Shown: piece by piece, positions 17,101 to 24,731 of the stretch
Numbering within the stretch: the stretch's first letter is position 1
Layout of the letters: each line of letters opens with the position of its first letter
From: Clostridia bacterium
GTDB taxonomy: Bacteria; Bacillota; Clostridia; Oscillospirales; CAG-382
Assembly: GCA_017434845.1 (NCBI GenBank)
Contig: JAFSGD010000040.1
Span: 1-33,704 of the forward strand
Direction of reading: 5' to 3'
DNA: 33,704 nucleotides
Notes under the pieces: generated by a model
The model's database searches: none
Told to the model about the DNA's origin: nothing
The model's input: the letters and a program-made list of their open reading frames with translations, nothing else
Position numbers and translations under genes: made by a program

Positions 17101-19615
17101 TGCAAACGGGCGTTATATAAAAACCCCGAATGCCTGCACCTCGGCTTTAACCGACGGCGGAATATTCGTTGCGGCATCGGGCGGGCGCCTTATTCACGGC
17201 CCGATAGGCGGCACAAATCTCACCGTTACCGACATTCCCGCCGAACAGATCGCGCTTAACGGCGACAGATATGCCGTAACCTATAACAACAATCTTTTCC
17301 TTTATGACCTTCTCTTCCGCCGCATTGCCTTTGTCAGAACCGCGGGCGGAAGGCTGAGCTTCGGCAACTGCATTTCGGTCGGAAACACGGTTTATGACCC
17401 AACCGACCTTTCGGCGGTTGCAAAAGCGGATTCCAAAATCGTTGCATTCTCGGGCGAGACCGCAATTGCCGAAAACAGCGTTTTCGATCTTTCGATCGGC
17501 GGAACGCTCGGACACCTTGCCGTTAAAAAAGCAACGGCGGCGGCAATTTGCGTCAATAACGCCCTCGTTGCCTTCGGAAACGGACTTGTTACCGTTTGCG
17601 CATTCGAAGACGGAACCCCCGTTAACGCATCGCCCGAAATAAGCGGTGCCGAAAACGGCGGCGTTTATCTCGACACAACGGTTATAACCTTCCTTCACGG
17701 AATGGGATTTCTCGGAAACGATCCCTTCTTCTCGGGCGAGGCGGTTCCGACCGCAGGCGTTCACAAATTCACGGTCGCGCTCCCCTGCGGAAGAAGCGTC
17801 AGCGTTGATTTCTCGGTTGAAGCAAGGCTTACCGCCATTGAATTCCTCGGCGGCGACAGAACCATGTCGGTCGGCGAAAAAATAACGCTTCGCATAAGAT
17901 ATCTGCCCGAGGGTGCAAGCTCGCTGCCCGTAAGCTTCAGCTGCGACAGCAAGGGAATTACCGTTTCGGAATCGGGCGAGGTAACGGCGAACGAGGTTGG
18001 CGAATATCGCGTTACCGCGCAGGCAGTTACCGAAATCGGAGTTCTTTCGGCAGAATGCATTATCACCGTTCGCAACGATCTTATCGCATTCAAGCCCGAA
18101 AGCCGTGTTACCGTCGATCGTAACAATGCGCTTGCAATAGCCATTCCCGCGGGAACCGACGAAAAGGCCTTGCGCGAAATGCTTGTTTCGGATAAACGAA
18201 TAACGGTCTCCGACAAAAACGGCAACGCGCTGAAGGGCTATATCGGAACGGGATTTAAAATAACGCTTAAAGCCGAAAACGGCGAAACCGCCGACAGCCT
18301 TACCGCAGTTGTTATCGGCGATACCGACGGCGACGGCTTCGTTTCGGCTTATGATATTTACGTGCTTGAGCAGATATTGGGCAACAAACGGTTTGAAACC
18401 GCCTTTCTTTCGGCGGCAGACCTTAACCGCAACGGCGTTCTTGCCGACAACGACCTTAAGCTTCTTAAAAATGCCGTTCTCGGCAAGACCGAAATGCAAA
18501 ACGGCGAGCCCTCGGCAAACCTTTTCGGAAGAGGCTCGGTTCAAACCGTTTCCCGCATTGAAAGCGGTGAAATAATCGACGTTGCCGTATGCCTCAGCGG
18601 TTGCAAATATGCAAAAGCGATTTCGGGCGTTATCGCTTACAGCGAAGGGCTTGAGTTTGTCGGAAGCGAAAGCCTCGGCTGGAAGATGTCAACGAGCAAC
18701 ACCGAAAACGGAGTTGCGTTTTACGCCTATGACAAAAAGGGCAAGGATTGCGGAAAAGCCTTTAAGGTTATTCTTAATCTTAGATTCCGCGTTACCGCCG
18801 AGGCAGGCAAAACGGTCGGCTTTTCAACCGAATGGCTGACGGCATCGTTCGGAAACGATTGTCGGCTTATTCACTTTGAATCGCAGGAGCTTTTCGTTTA
18901 CAGCGCCGACATAGGCGAGTTTTCATTCGATATACACAACGCATATTCGTTCGAATTCAAGAGCGAGCAGACCGAATATAACGTGGTTATCCCCTACAAC
19001 AGCGCGCTTGCCGATATTTCGTTCAAGCGCGGCGAGGACCAAAACGTTACGGCAGACGGGCTTGTTGTGTCGGATTCCGAAGAAAGCATAATTAACGTTT
19101 CCTGCACCGATGCCGACGGAAACACGCGCTATTACACGGTTAACGTCAAGCGCGACAGCGAGCCGAGATTTGAAACCGATTGCCGCCTTGCAACGCTTGA
19201 AATAGAGGGCTTTAGGCTTAATCCCGCGTTCCACCCCGACGTTTTCGAATATAAGATCGAGGTGCCCTACGGAACGCAAAAGATAAACCTTTATTACACC
19301 GCGCAGAGCAAGACCGCGCAGGTCGTTGTCAGCGGAACCGAAATAAACGGCGAAAACGGCGAAATAACGATTACGGTTATTCTGCCCGACGGCGAATCGC
19401 TCGGCTATACCGTCGGCGTTTCGGTGCTGCCCGAGCAGACCGAATCTTCGGAAATTTCGGAATACAGCGAGCCCGACCCGAACAACGATACAAACGGTTG
19501 GATGATATTCGCCGCGATCGGCCTTGCTGTTACGGCAATAACCGTTATCGTGCTTTATATAAGGCTCGCCAAGCGCGACGAAGAGGTAAAAGCCTCTGAG
19601 CACACAAACGAATAA
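14150..19615 (+). CDS. Giant membrane-anchored S8 subtilase with propeller-like, Big2, dockerin and cohesin-like parts
   Basis: 1821 residues, all outside the cell except a short tail. An N-terminal signal or anchor helix (5-28) is followed by an I9-like propeptide (about 66-124). The subtilisin domain (about 145-420) has D166 (VLDTGVD), H201 (GHGTGV), N293 (AAAGNGG) and S362 (GTSYS). A module starting NGGxY occurs at about 428, 553 and 1166. Between the second and third copies, residues 620-1150 form repeated beta strands, probably one or two beta-propellers. Then come a Big2 Ig-like domain (1226-1309), a dockerin-like EF-hand pair (1388-1447), a cohesin-like beta domain (1463-1589), two cadherin-like beta-sandwich repeats (1597-1667, 1677-1761), a membrane helix (1783-1806) and a charged tail. 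The serine motif lacks the usual proline (GTSYSCAYV, not GTSMAxPHV). It overlaps the methyltransferase gene; a strong terminator follows. Substrates are unknown. Confidence 0.88.
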   Translation: MKKRVLATILILLIILPTVAVAAAVVFAPKTAFDIFDKARNASLSAALSEKTKIHSTTAKPLSDSGRYIVKFKNDIPLVEIEKALGGLSYHPLAETEQRIFAVSDAEFDFIESNSEIIDYAEPDLQRGTLSATNDPVSVPALEQMSFGAAWEKAQANADIIVAVLDTGVDRTHEDLLNVNILSGYDSVSKTAGVDSDEAGHGTGVIGIIAATSDNGLGIAGAASGVTILPIKVSSSGEVIYSSDLISGIRFAADAGAKIINMSVGGYSSSYAEQDAVNYAVSKGCILIAAAGNGGDRTFGDQKSYPASYDGVISVASCDSLGNRSSFSQYNDAVDVTAPGENVAMPYCEDGRSVYRTDSGTSYSCAYVSAIAALAASYIEDGIRFNSDEFLALIIESCSIKRTDEYGHGIINADKIVSIARDPIIIGVANGGIYSGSVNIGFNRGNATLDYEPFEDGEAVVGNGPHILTVSDGETEKSIRFRLDYDPLTVEFKEFSAFSYFEFERGSALLNGFPYFSGMRITASGRQHFVLTDGEERIEREVFLGYTLPTVFGIENGGVYNTPVSVKIIGNGSAELNGELISNEFSLFQSGSYVLTVYSENGAMSADYIFDIDFPYGRLINSDYAGARAAIDEENGYICIYGETLTGIRIYDLEAPEQYLHFIHTGQIYSHRFIGNSLVLLGEEGVAFINRELALNGEECIEKTLSSNGISLYAFGGDEIYCFGNEMIYTLDTESGELSSVAGLGFDCELALYSNGRFCLASPYYDSTVRIFDIESGELRSFEPSIPFEHEPFFFEGDILAIGGTLLNTESGEILLETASDSVVAITDSAVVTESSVIDIESGKETATLPFSVCYITETESSRYIFGWDCEIAIISLDAEGLYSYGASESIEGFVSDREIVNEYRTNAFIGKGKTAFSATASQNTVYYLLSGENALFSLNVPELTENLAIPLRFTPSSVNASDGLVSVCFANAPFVYIAEESDLANGRYIKTPNACTSALTDGGIFVAASGGRLIHGPIGGTNLTVTDIPAEQIALNGDRYAVTYNNNLFLYDLLFRRIAFVRTAGGRLSFGNCISVGNTVYDPTDLSAVAKADSKIVAFSGETAIAENSVFDLSIGGTLGHLAVKKATAAAICVNNALVAFGNGLVTVCAFEDGTPVNASPEISGAENGGVYLDTTVITFLHGMGFLGNDPFFSGEAVPTAGVHKFTVALPCGRSVSVDFSVEARLTAIEFLGGDRTMSVGEKITLRIRYLPEGASSLPVSFSCDSKGITVSESGEVTANEVGEYRVTAQAVTEIGVLSAECIITVRNDLIAFKPESRVTVDRNNALAIAIPAGTDEKALREMLVSDKRITVSDKNGNALKGYIGTGFKITLKAENGETADSLTAVVIGDTDGDGFVSAYDIYVLEQILGNKRFETAFLSAADLNRNGVLADNDLKLLKNAVLGKTEMQNGEPSANLFGRGSVQTVSRIESGEIIDVAVCLSGCKYAKAISGVIAYSEGLEFVGSESLGWKMSTSNTENGVAFYAYDKKGKDCGKAFKVILNLRFRVTAEAGKTVGFSTEWLTASFGNDCRLIHFESQELFVYSADIGEFSFDIHNAYSFEFKSEQTEYNVVIPYNSALADISFKRGEDQNVTADGLVVSDSEESIINVSCTDADGNTRYYTVNVKRDSEPRFETDCRLATLEIEGFRLNPAFHPDVFEYKIEVPYGTQKINLYYTAQSKTAQVVVSGTEINGENGEITITVILPDGESLGYTVGVSVLPEQTESSEISEYSEPDPNNDTNGWMIFAAIGLAVTAITVIVLYIRLAKRDEEVKASEHTNE

Positions 19616-19616
19616 C

Positions 19617-19654
19617 AAAAAACGTAGCGGTTATTTCAATCGCTACGTTTTTTT
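19617..19654. terminator. Bidirectional terminator between the subtilase and dockerin fragment
   Basis: AACGTAGCG (19621-19629) pairs with CGCTACGTT (19641-19649). An A tract comes before and a run of seven T after, so it can end transcription from both the plus-strand protease and the minus-strand gene at 19662-20039. Confidence 0.9.
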
Positions 19655-19661
19655 GTTGATT

Positions 19662-20039
19662 TTATATTATTACAAACGTTCCGAGGTAATGTCTCTTTAT
19701 CAGAGCGTATTCGCTTGCTTCGATACTGCCGTTGCCGTTAATATCGCCGCGTTTTGCCATTTCGTCGACGAGAATGTAGGTTCTGAGACAATGGCGCTTT
19801 GCAAGCATATAATCCTGCGCATCGATCTTGCCGTTACCGTTAACGTCGCCCTTTAGATCCTCGGGTTCGGGTTCGGGTTCGGTTTTCATTGTGGCGGGCT
19901 CAAGCGAATATATCGCCGAACCGTCGCTGTAATAAAGCTTTTCGCCATCGGTCGCAAGAAAGGACTCATAACGCGTTTCTATTTCAAAAATCGGTTTTTG
20001 GTCGCTGTATCGCGTTTCGGTTGCTTTTTGCCAAAGCAA
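19662..20039 (-). pseudogene. 5'-truncated dockerin-domain gene
   Basis: The open frame encodes 125 residues. An N-terminal piece (LATDGEKLYYSDGSAIYSLEP) resembles the last blade of a repeat protein. A Pro-Glu linker (54-60) and two dockerin EF-hand repeats follow (GDVNGNGKIDAQDYMLAKRH and GDINGNGSIEASEYALIKRH). There is no signal peptide, no ribosome site, and only a TTG near the edge of the frame; a TGA lies three codons before it. An overlapping ATG at 20053 in another frame (MKLFALAK) might be the old start after a frameshift. A functional dockerin must be secreted, so I read this as the decayed 3' end of a larger gene. It lies 61 nt after queA and ends at a shared terminator. A short expressed protein remains possible. 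Confidence 0.6.
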
Positions 20040-20044
20040 AAAGC
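20023..20044. repeat. Hairpin at the broken end of the dockerin fragment
   Basis: GCTTTTTG (20023-20030) pairs with CAAAAAGC (20037-20044) around a 6-nt loop. It spans the point where the reading frame of the dockerin fragment begins, so it may mark a deletion or insertion joint. Confidence 0.45.
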
Positions 20045-20081
20045 TTCATTTTCTCTTATCTTTTCTCTCTTATCTCTTCTC

Positions 20082-20114
20082 TGCTCATCGAATAAATCGT
20101 TTATTCGATGAGCA
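20082..20114 (-). repeat. Palindrome overlapping the queA stop codon
   Basis: A perfect 15-bp stem (20082-20096 with 20100-20114) with a 3-nt loop. One arm is the end of the queA coding sequence including its TAA (20103-20101), and the other is its inverted copy just after. The minus strand continues with purines (GAGAAGAGATAAGAG), not T, so it is not a classic intrinsic terminator. It may protect the 3' end of the RNA or act together with a trailing factor. Confidence 0.7.
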
Positions 20115-21141
20115 TGGCATCGCCGAACGAGAAGAAGCGGTATCTCTGCTCGACAGCCTCGCGATAGGCTTTCATTGTGTTTTCATAGCCCGCAAAGCTG
20201 CAAACAAGCATTATAAGCGTGCTTTCGGGCAGATGGAAGTTAGTTATTATTGCATCAACACAGCGCATCTTAACGCCGGGGTAGATGAAGATCGAGGTGT
20301 CGCCCTCGAAGGCGTGAACGATACCGTTTTCGTCGGTTGCGCTTTCAAGAGTTCGAACGCTGGTCGTGCCGACGGCGATGACCCTGCCGCCTCGGGCATG
20401 AACGGCGTTTATGCGCTCTGCCGCCTCGGGCGTTACCTTGATGTATTCCGAATGCATAACGTGGCCCGTCAGGTCATCCTCTTTAACGGGTCGGAAGGTG
20501 CCCAAACCGACGTGAAGAAGCACGCGCACTATTTCAACGCCCTTTTCCTCAACCCTTTTTAAAAGCTCGGGCGTGAAGTGCAAGCCCGCGGTCGGTGCGG
20601 CGGCGCTGCCGTCGGTTTTTGCATAAACGGTTTGATAGCGTTGCTTGTCGGCAAGCTTTTCGGTTATGTATGGGGGCAAGGGCATTAAGCCGATTCGGTC
20701 GAGAATTTCGGTGAAAACGCCCTCATATTCGAACCTTATAACCCTTATTCCGCCCTCGAGAACGCCGATAACGGTTCCCGAAAGCTCATCGGAATAAATT
20801 ATTTTTGCGCCCTCTTTGGTTTTTTTGCCGGGACGGGTGAGGCATTTCCAGCATTCGCCCTCAAGGGATTCCTCGCGCGAGAGAAGAACGGTTTCGATCT
20901 CGCCTTCTCTGCCCACAGCCCTGCCGAAAAGGCGCGCGGGGATAACGCGGGTGTCGTTTATGACAAGACAATCGCCCTCGTTCAGATGATCTATAATATC
21001 ATAAAAGCATTTATGCTCGATCTCGCCCGTTTCTTTGTTAAGGCAAAGAAGTCGCGAATGATCGCGCTTTTCGCTTGGAGTTTGTGCGATAAGCTCGGGC
21101 GGGAGCTCATAAAAATATGAAGAGCGTTTAAGAAGATCCAT
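20101..21141 (-). CDS. queA: S-adenosylmethionine:tRNA ribosyltransferase-isomerase
   Basis: 346 residues, the family's normal length. QueA transfers and isomerises the ribosyl part of SAM onto 7-aminomethyl-7-deazaguanine in tRNA, giving epoxyqueuosine at the wobble position. Conserved stretches are LPPELIAQTP near the N-terminus, LVINDTRVIPARL, GSAAAPTAGLHFT, GLGTFRPV, and the C-terminal TNFHLPEST with FFSFGDAMLI. AAAGGA lies 9 nt before the ATG at 21141. It has its own promoter and is divergent from dapA. No tgt or other queuosine gene is in view. Confidence 0.97.
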   Translation of the reverse strand: MDLLKRSSYFYELPPELIAQTPSEKRDHSRLLCLNKETGEIEHKCFYDIIDHLNEGDCLVINDTRVIPARLFGRAVGREGEIETVLLSREESLEGECWKCLTRPGKKTKEGAKIIYSDELSGTVIGVLEGGIRVIRFEYEGVFTEILDRIGLMPLPPYITEKLADKQRYQTVYAKTDGSAAAPTAGLHFTPELLKRVEEKGVEIVRVLLHVGLGTFRPVKEDDLTGHVMHSEYIKVTPEAAERINAVHARGGRVIAVGTTSVRTLESATDENGIVHAFEGDTSIFIYPGVKMRCVDAIITNFHLPESTLIMLVCSFAGYENTMKAYREAVEQRYRFFSFGDAMLIE

Positions 21142-21202
21142 GTTGTTTTTTCCTTTCGCCTTTCTTGTCGGCGGCGGTGTTTTCAGAATATACTTTTAAC
21201 AG

Positions 21203-21231
21203 ATTATACAACATCGGGAAAAATAATTCAA
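21203..21231 (-). promoter_or_regulatory. Promoter of queA
   Basis: On the minus strand TTGAAT (21231-21226), 17 nt, TATAAT (21208-21203). The leader to the queA ATG is about 55 nt. No equally clear promoter for dapA is seen in the same 111-nt gap. Confidence 0.8.
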
Positions 21232-21252
21232 TACAGAGAAGGAAAAAGCAAC

Positions 21253-22131
21253 ATGAAAAAAACCATTGTGTTTCGCGGCTCTGCCACCGCGCTGGCAACG
21301 CCGTTTGACGAAGACGGAATAGATTATATTTCTTTAACGAAAATGATAGAGCACCAGCTTGCAAACGGCACCGATGCGCTTGTTGTTTGCGGAACCACGG
21401 GCGAGGCATCAACGCTTTCGGATGAAGAAAAGCGCGAGCTTATCGAATTTGCGGTAAAGCAGGTTCGAAAAAGAGTTCCCGTTATTGCGGGAACGGGCGG
21501 AAACGATACAAAAAAGGCATGTGCGCTTTCGAAATTTGCCGCAGAATGCGGTGCAGATGCGCTTCTTGCCGTTACGCCCTATTACAACAAATGCACGCAA
21601 AGGGGGCTTACTGCCTATTACAACGCCATTGCCGAGGAATCGCGCCTGCCGTTTATTGCATACAGTGTGCCCGCGCGAACGGGAATGAAGATCGAGCCCG
21701 AAACCGCCGCGAAGATCGCCGAAAACGAGCTTGCCGTTGGATTCAAGGATGCGGGCGACAGCATTGCCGACACGGCGCGCACGATATCGCTTTGCGGCGA
21801 TGCTCTGCCCGTTTATTCGGGAAACGACGACCGAATTCTGCCGATTCTTTCGCTTGGCGGAAAGGGCGTTATTTCGGTTATGTCGAACCTTATTCCCGAA
21901 AAGGTGAAAAGGCTTTGCACCCTGTTTTTCGACGGAAACATCAAAAAGGCGGCAGAACTTCAAACCGAGCTTATCCCGCTTTGCGATGCGTTAAGATGCG
22001 AGGTCAACCCCATTCCGCTTAAGGCGGCGCTTGCAAGCAAGGGCTTTTGCCGCAACCTTTTACGCGCCCCCTTAACCGAGCTTTCTTTGGAAAACGAAAA
22101 CAAATTGCTTTCTTTGATAGACAAATTATGA
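21253..22131 (+). CDS. dapA: 4-hydroxy-tetrahydrodipicolinate synthase
   Basis: 292 residues, full family length. DapA condenses pyruvate with aspartate semialdehyde, the first committed step towards lysine and diaminopimelate for the cell wall. Visible marks are CGTTGEASTL (T48, T49), TPYYNK (Y110, Y111), VPARTG with R142, and the Schiff-base lysine K165 in AVGFKDAGD. Slight departures from the usual family wording (YNVPxRTG is YSVPARTG, and GIKEATG is GFKDAGD) leave the possibility of another enzyme of the pyruvate-lyase group, but the tail NPIPLKAAL is typical of DapA. AGAAGGA lies 9 nt before the ATG. A strong terminator follows, so it appears monocistronic. No lysine riboswitch fits in the 111-nt leader region. 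Confidence 0.9.
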   Translation: MKKTIVFRGSATALATPFDEDGIDYISLTKMIEHQLANGTDALVVCGTTGEASTLSDEEKRELIEFAVKQVRKRVPVIAGTGGNDTKKACALSKFAAECGADALLAVTPYYNKCTQRGLTAYYNAIAEESRLPFIAYSVPARTGMKIEPETAAKIAENELAVGFKDAGDSIADTARTISLCGDALPVYSGNDDRILPILSLGGKGVISVMSNLIPEKVKRLCTLFFDGNIKKAAELQTELIPLCDALRCEVNPIPLKAALASKGFCRNLLRAPLTELSLENENKLLSLIDKL

Positions 22132-22141
22132 ACATTTCAGA

Positions 22142-22178
22142 CCGACCGCCCGAGCCATACCGCGCGGTCGGATTTTTT
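22142..22178 (+). terminator. Terminator of dapA
   Basis: CCGACCGC (22142-22149) pairs with GCGGTCGG (22164-22171), followed by ATTTTTT. It lies 10 nt after the dapA stop. Confidence 0.9.
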
Positions 22179-22212
22179 ATTAAAAACCGAATTTGTTTTC
22201 GCCATTTTAAAC

Positions 22213-22241
22213 TTGCAATTTAGCGCGCCATATAATATAAT
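22213..22241 (+). promoter_or_regulatory. Promoter of the small membrane protein/recD2 group
   Basis: TTGCAA (22213-22218), 17 nt, TATAAT (22236-22241). The start of transcription would be near 22248, giving a very short leader before the ribosome site GAGGTGG. An overlapping TATAAT at 22231 is too close to the -35. A slightly more upstream start is therefore possible. Confidence 0.65.
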
Positions 22242-22256
22242 GTGAGGTGGATAAAT

Positions 22257-22505
22257 ATGGTTGTTTTTCTTGAGGTTTTCATTTCGATGCTGGCGGCTTT
22301 GGGCGTTACTCTTTCGATAATCGAGCTTTCGCGCTGCCGCAGGGCAAAAAAAGCAAGCTTTGTTTGCGTTTGCTTTAAAGAAGAGCTTTTGGAAAACGGC
22401 CTGCCCGATATGCTCGTTATTTGCAAAAACGATGCCGAGCAGGAAGAGATCATTCGCCGCGTTTGCACAAGCGACGGCAGAAAAGCATTTATCAAACGTA
22501 TTTAA
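22257..22505 (+). CDS. Small single-pass membrane protein, unknown function
   Basis: 82 residues: an N-terminal membrane helix (about 3-24, VFLEVFISMLAALGVTLSII), a basic stop-transfer stretch (SRCRRAKK), and a cytoplasmic part of about 50 residues with three cysteines. The ATG at 22257 is chosen over an upstream in-frame GTG because GAGGTGG sits 6 nt before it and would be part of the coding sequence otherwise. It ends 15 nt before recD2 and probably shares its transcript. I do not recognise the family; codon use looks like that of its neighbours, which supports a real gene. Confidence 0.7.
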   Translation: MVVFLEVFISMLAALGVTLSIIELSRCRRAKKASFVCVCFKEELLENGLPDMLVICKNDAEQEEIIRRVCTSDGRKAFIKRI

Positions 22506-22520
22506 GGACGGTATAAAACC

Positions 22521-24710
22521 TTGGCTGAGCTTTATCTGGACGGAAGCGTCGAAGATATTATATATTCAAACAGCGAAAACGGATATACCGTTTGCGTTAT
22601 AAATTGCGGCGGCGAGCCGATAACACTGGTTGGCATAATGCCCTATCTTGCCGAGGGAGAAACGATTCGCGTGCAGGGCGATTGGACAACGCACTCAACC
22701 TTCGGAAAGCAGTTTCGCGTTAATTATTTCGAAAAAAAGCTTCCCGCAACCGCAGATGCAATATTGCGCTATCTTGCATCGGGTGCGATAAAGGGCATCG
22801 GCCCCGTTACTGCCGAAAGAATAGTTGACAAATTCGGCGAAGATACGCTTGACGTTATCGAAAACAACCCCCGTTGGCTTTGCGATATCCGCGGCATTTC
22901 GCCGAAGCGCGCCGATTCGATTCACGAAAGCTACGTTGAGCAGTTCGGAATGCGAACGGTTATGATGTATTGCAACGAGTTTTTCGGCCCTGCGATATCG
23001 GTTAGGATATTCAAAGCATACGGCTCGGCGGCGATCGACATTATAAAGCGCACACCCTATCGCCTTTGCGACGATATTTTGGGAATCGGCTTTGAAAAGG
23101 CCGACCGTGTTGCCATGTCCCTCGGCTTCTCGCCCGACAGCCCCGAGCGCGCCGAAGCGGGAATTATTCACGTTCTCAACCTTGCCGCAATGAACGGCGG
23201 ACATTGCTATCTTCCCGAAGAAACGCTTTTGGCGGATTCGGCAAAAATTTTGGGCGTTGCCGAAAAGACCGCAATGGTTGCCGCCGAAAGATTGGTTTCA
23301 AACGAACGGCTTAAAAGCTTTTCGATCGGCGAAACGAAAAACTATGCGCTTTCCGACCTTTATTCCGCCGAGGTTTACACCGCCGCAAAGCTGAAAGCTC
23401 TTTCGGATTTTAAATTCCCCTACGTTTTAGAGGGGCTCGACGAGCAGATAGACGCGCTTGAGGAAAGATACGGCATAAAATATGCACCCGAGCAGCGCGA
23501 GGCTATCGGCTATGCCTTGACCGGCGGTGTTACGGTTATAACCGGCGGGCCGGGAACCGGTAAAACAACGGTTATTAAAGCGATCTTGGAGATTTGCAAT
23601 ATACTTAAGTTTTCATGCGTTCTTGCCGCGCCCACGGGCAGAGCCGCAAAGCGAATGTTTGAATCGAGCGGCAAAGAGGCAAAAACCATTCACCGAATGC
23701 TTGAGGCGAGCATTTCGGATAACGGTGCTCACCATTTTTCGCGCGATGAGGATAACCCCATAACCCAAAAGGTTATAATAATCGATGAGATGTCGATGGT
23801 TGACGCCAACCTTATGTGTGCTCTGCTTAAGGCGGTAAAAACCGGCAGTTATCTTATTCTTATCGGCGACCCCGATCAGCTTCCGCCCGTTGGACCGGGC
23901 AACTGCCTTAACGATATCATCGCTTCAAATCGGTTCAACGTCGTTAAGCTGGACAAGATATTCCGTCAAGCCGAGCAAAGCCTTATTATAACCAACGCCC
24001 ACGCCATAAACCGCGGCGAAATGCCGATATTGAATATTCGTACCAACGATTTCTTCTTTGTTGAAAAGAAGCCCGAGGAAACGCTTCCGCTTATCGTTTC
24101 GTTCGTTGCCGAAAGGCTGCCCAAGCGTTACGGGGCAGATCCGCTTGAGGATATTCAGTTGATCTCATGCACGCGAATCGGCTCGCTGGGAACAAAAGAG
24201 CTTAACGCCGTTTTTCAGGAAAAGCTTAACCCCAGATCCCCCCGCAAGACCGATCGTAAATACGGCTCGGTGGTGTTCCGAGAGGGCGACAAGGTAATGC
24301 AGATAAAAAATGATTACGACCTCGTTTGGAAGCGCGGTGCCGAAGAGGGCACTGGCGTTTTCAACGGCGATATCGGAAGAATAACCGAGATCGACCTCAA
24401 GGGCGAATGCCTTACCGTTGATTTCGAGGGAAAAGCCACAAAATATGATTTTTCACAGCTTGAAGAGCTTGAGCACGCCTATGCCGTTACCGCGCATAAA
24501 AGCCAGGGCAGCGAATACCGAATTGTCGTTATTCCCGCATTCAACGCGCCATATCCGCTTATGACGCGCAACCTGCTTTACACAGCCGTAACGCGTGCAA
24601 GAGAAATGGTTGTTATCGTAGGCGAATCGCGCTCGATAGCAACGATGGTAAACAACAACCGAATTCCCGTTCGCCACACCGCGCTTAAAACGCTTTTGGC
24701 AATGATATAA
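22521..24710 (+). CDS. recD2: RecD2-type 5'-3' DNA helicase
   Basis: 729 residues, typical of RecBC-independent RecD2 helicases of Gram-positives. The N-terminal region has the beta domain (VEDIIYSNSENGYTV) and tandem helix-hairpin-helix units (AIKGIGPVTAERIVDKFG; DIRGISPKRA; DILGIGFEKADRVA). The helicase core carries Walker A GGPGTGKT (342-349), Walker B IIIDEMSMVD, LIGDPDQLPPVG, and the C-terminal AVTAHKSQGSEY and LLYTAVTRAR. It unwinds DNA in repair or replication restart. The start is TTG at 22521: an in-frame stop at 22503 rules out earlier starts and the conserved N-terminus begins here; AAGGACGG lies upstream at a somewhat long distance, so translation may be modest. It is followed after 21 nt by the DUF6259-like gene. 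Confidence 0.95.
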   Translation: MAELYLDGSVEDIIYSNSENGYTVCVINCGGEPITLVGIMPYLAEGETIRVQGDWTTHSTFGKQFRVNYFEKKLPATADAILRYLASGAIKGIGPVTAERIVDKFGEDTLDVIENNPRWLCDIRGISPKRADSIHESYVEQFGMRTVMMYCNEFFGPAISVRIFKAYGSAAIDIIKRTPYRLCDDILGIGFEKADRVAMSLGFSPDSPERAEAGIIHVLNLAAMNGGHCYLPEETLLADSAKILGVAEKTAMVAAERLVSNERLKSFSIGETKNYALSDLYSAEVYTAAKLKALSDFKFPYVLEGLDEQIDALEERYGIKYAPEQREAIGYALTGGVTVITGGPGTGKTTVIKAILEICNILKFSCVLAAPTGRAAKRMFESSGKEAKTIHRMLEASISDNGAHHFSRDEDNPITQKVIIIDEMSMVDANLMCALLKAVKTGSYLILIGDPDQLPPVGPGNCLNDIIASNRFNVVKLDKIFRQAEQSLIITNAHAINRGEMPILNIRTNDFFFVEKKPEETLPLIVSFVAERLPKRYGADPLEDIQLISCTRIGSLGTKELNAVFQEKLNPRSPRKTDRKYGSVVFREGDKVMQIKNDYDLVWKRGAEEGTGVFNGDIGRITEIDLKGECLTVDFEGKATKYDFSQLEELEHAYAVTAHKSQGSEYRIVVIPAFNAPYPLMTRNLLYTAVTRAREMVVIVGESRSIATMVNNNRIPVRHTALKTLLAMI

Positions 24711-24731
24711 AAACAAAACGGAGACAAGAAA

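Noticed and set aside
17147..18544. 465-residue open frame on the minus strand inside the subtilase
   Set aside because: It is antisense to a clearly coding gene, low in complexity, without ribosome site or known domain; it arises from codon bias of the real gene.
21142..21252. Lysine riboswitch upstream of dapA
   Set aside because: The gap is only 111 nt and already carries the queA promoter; no lysine-riboswitch-like folding or terminator is seen.
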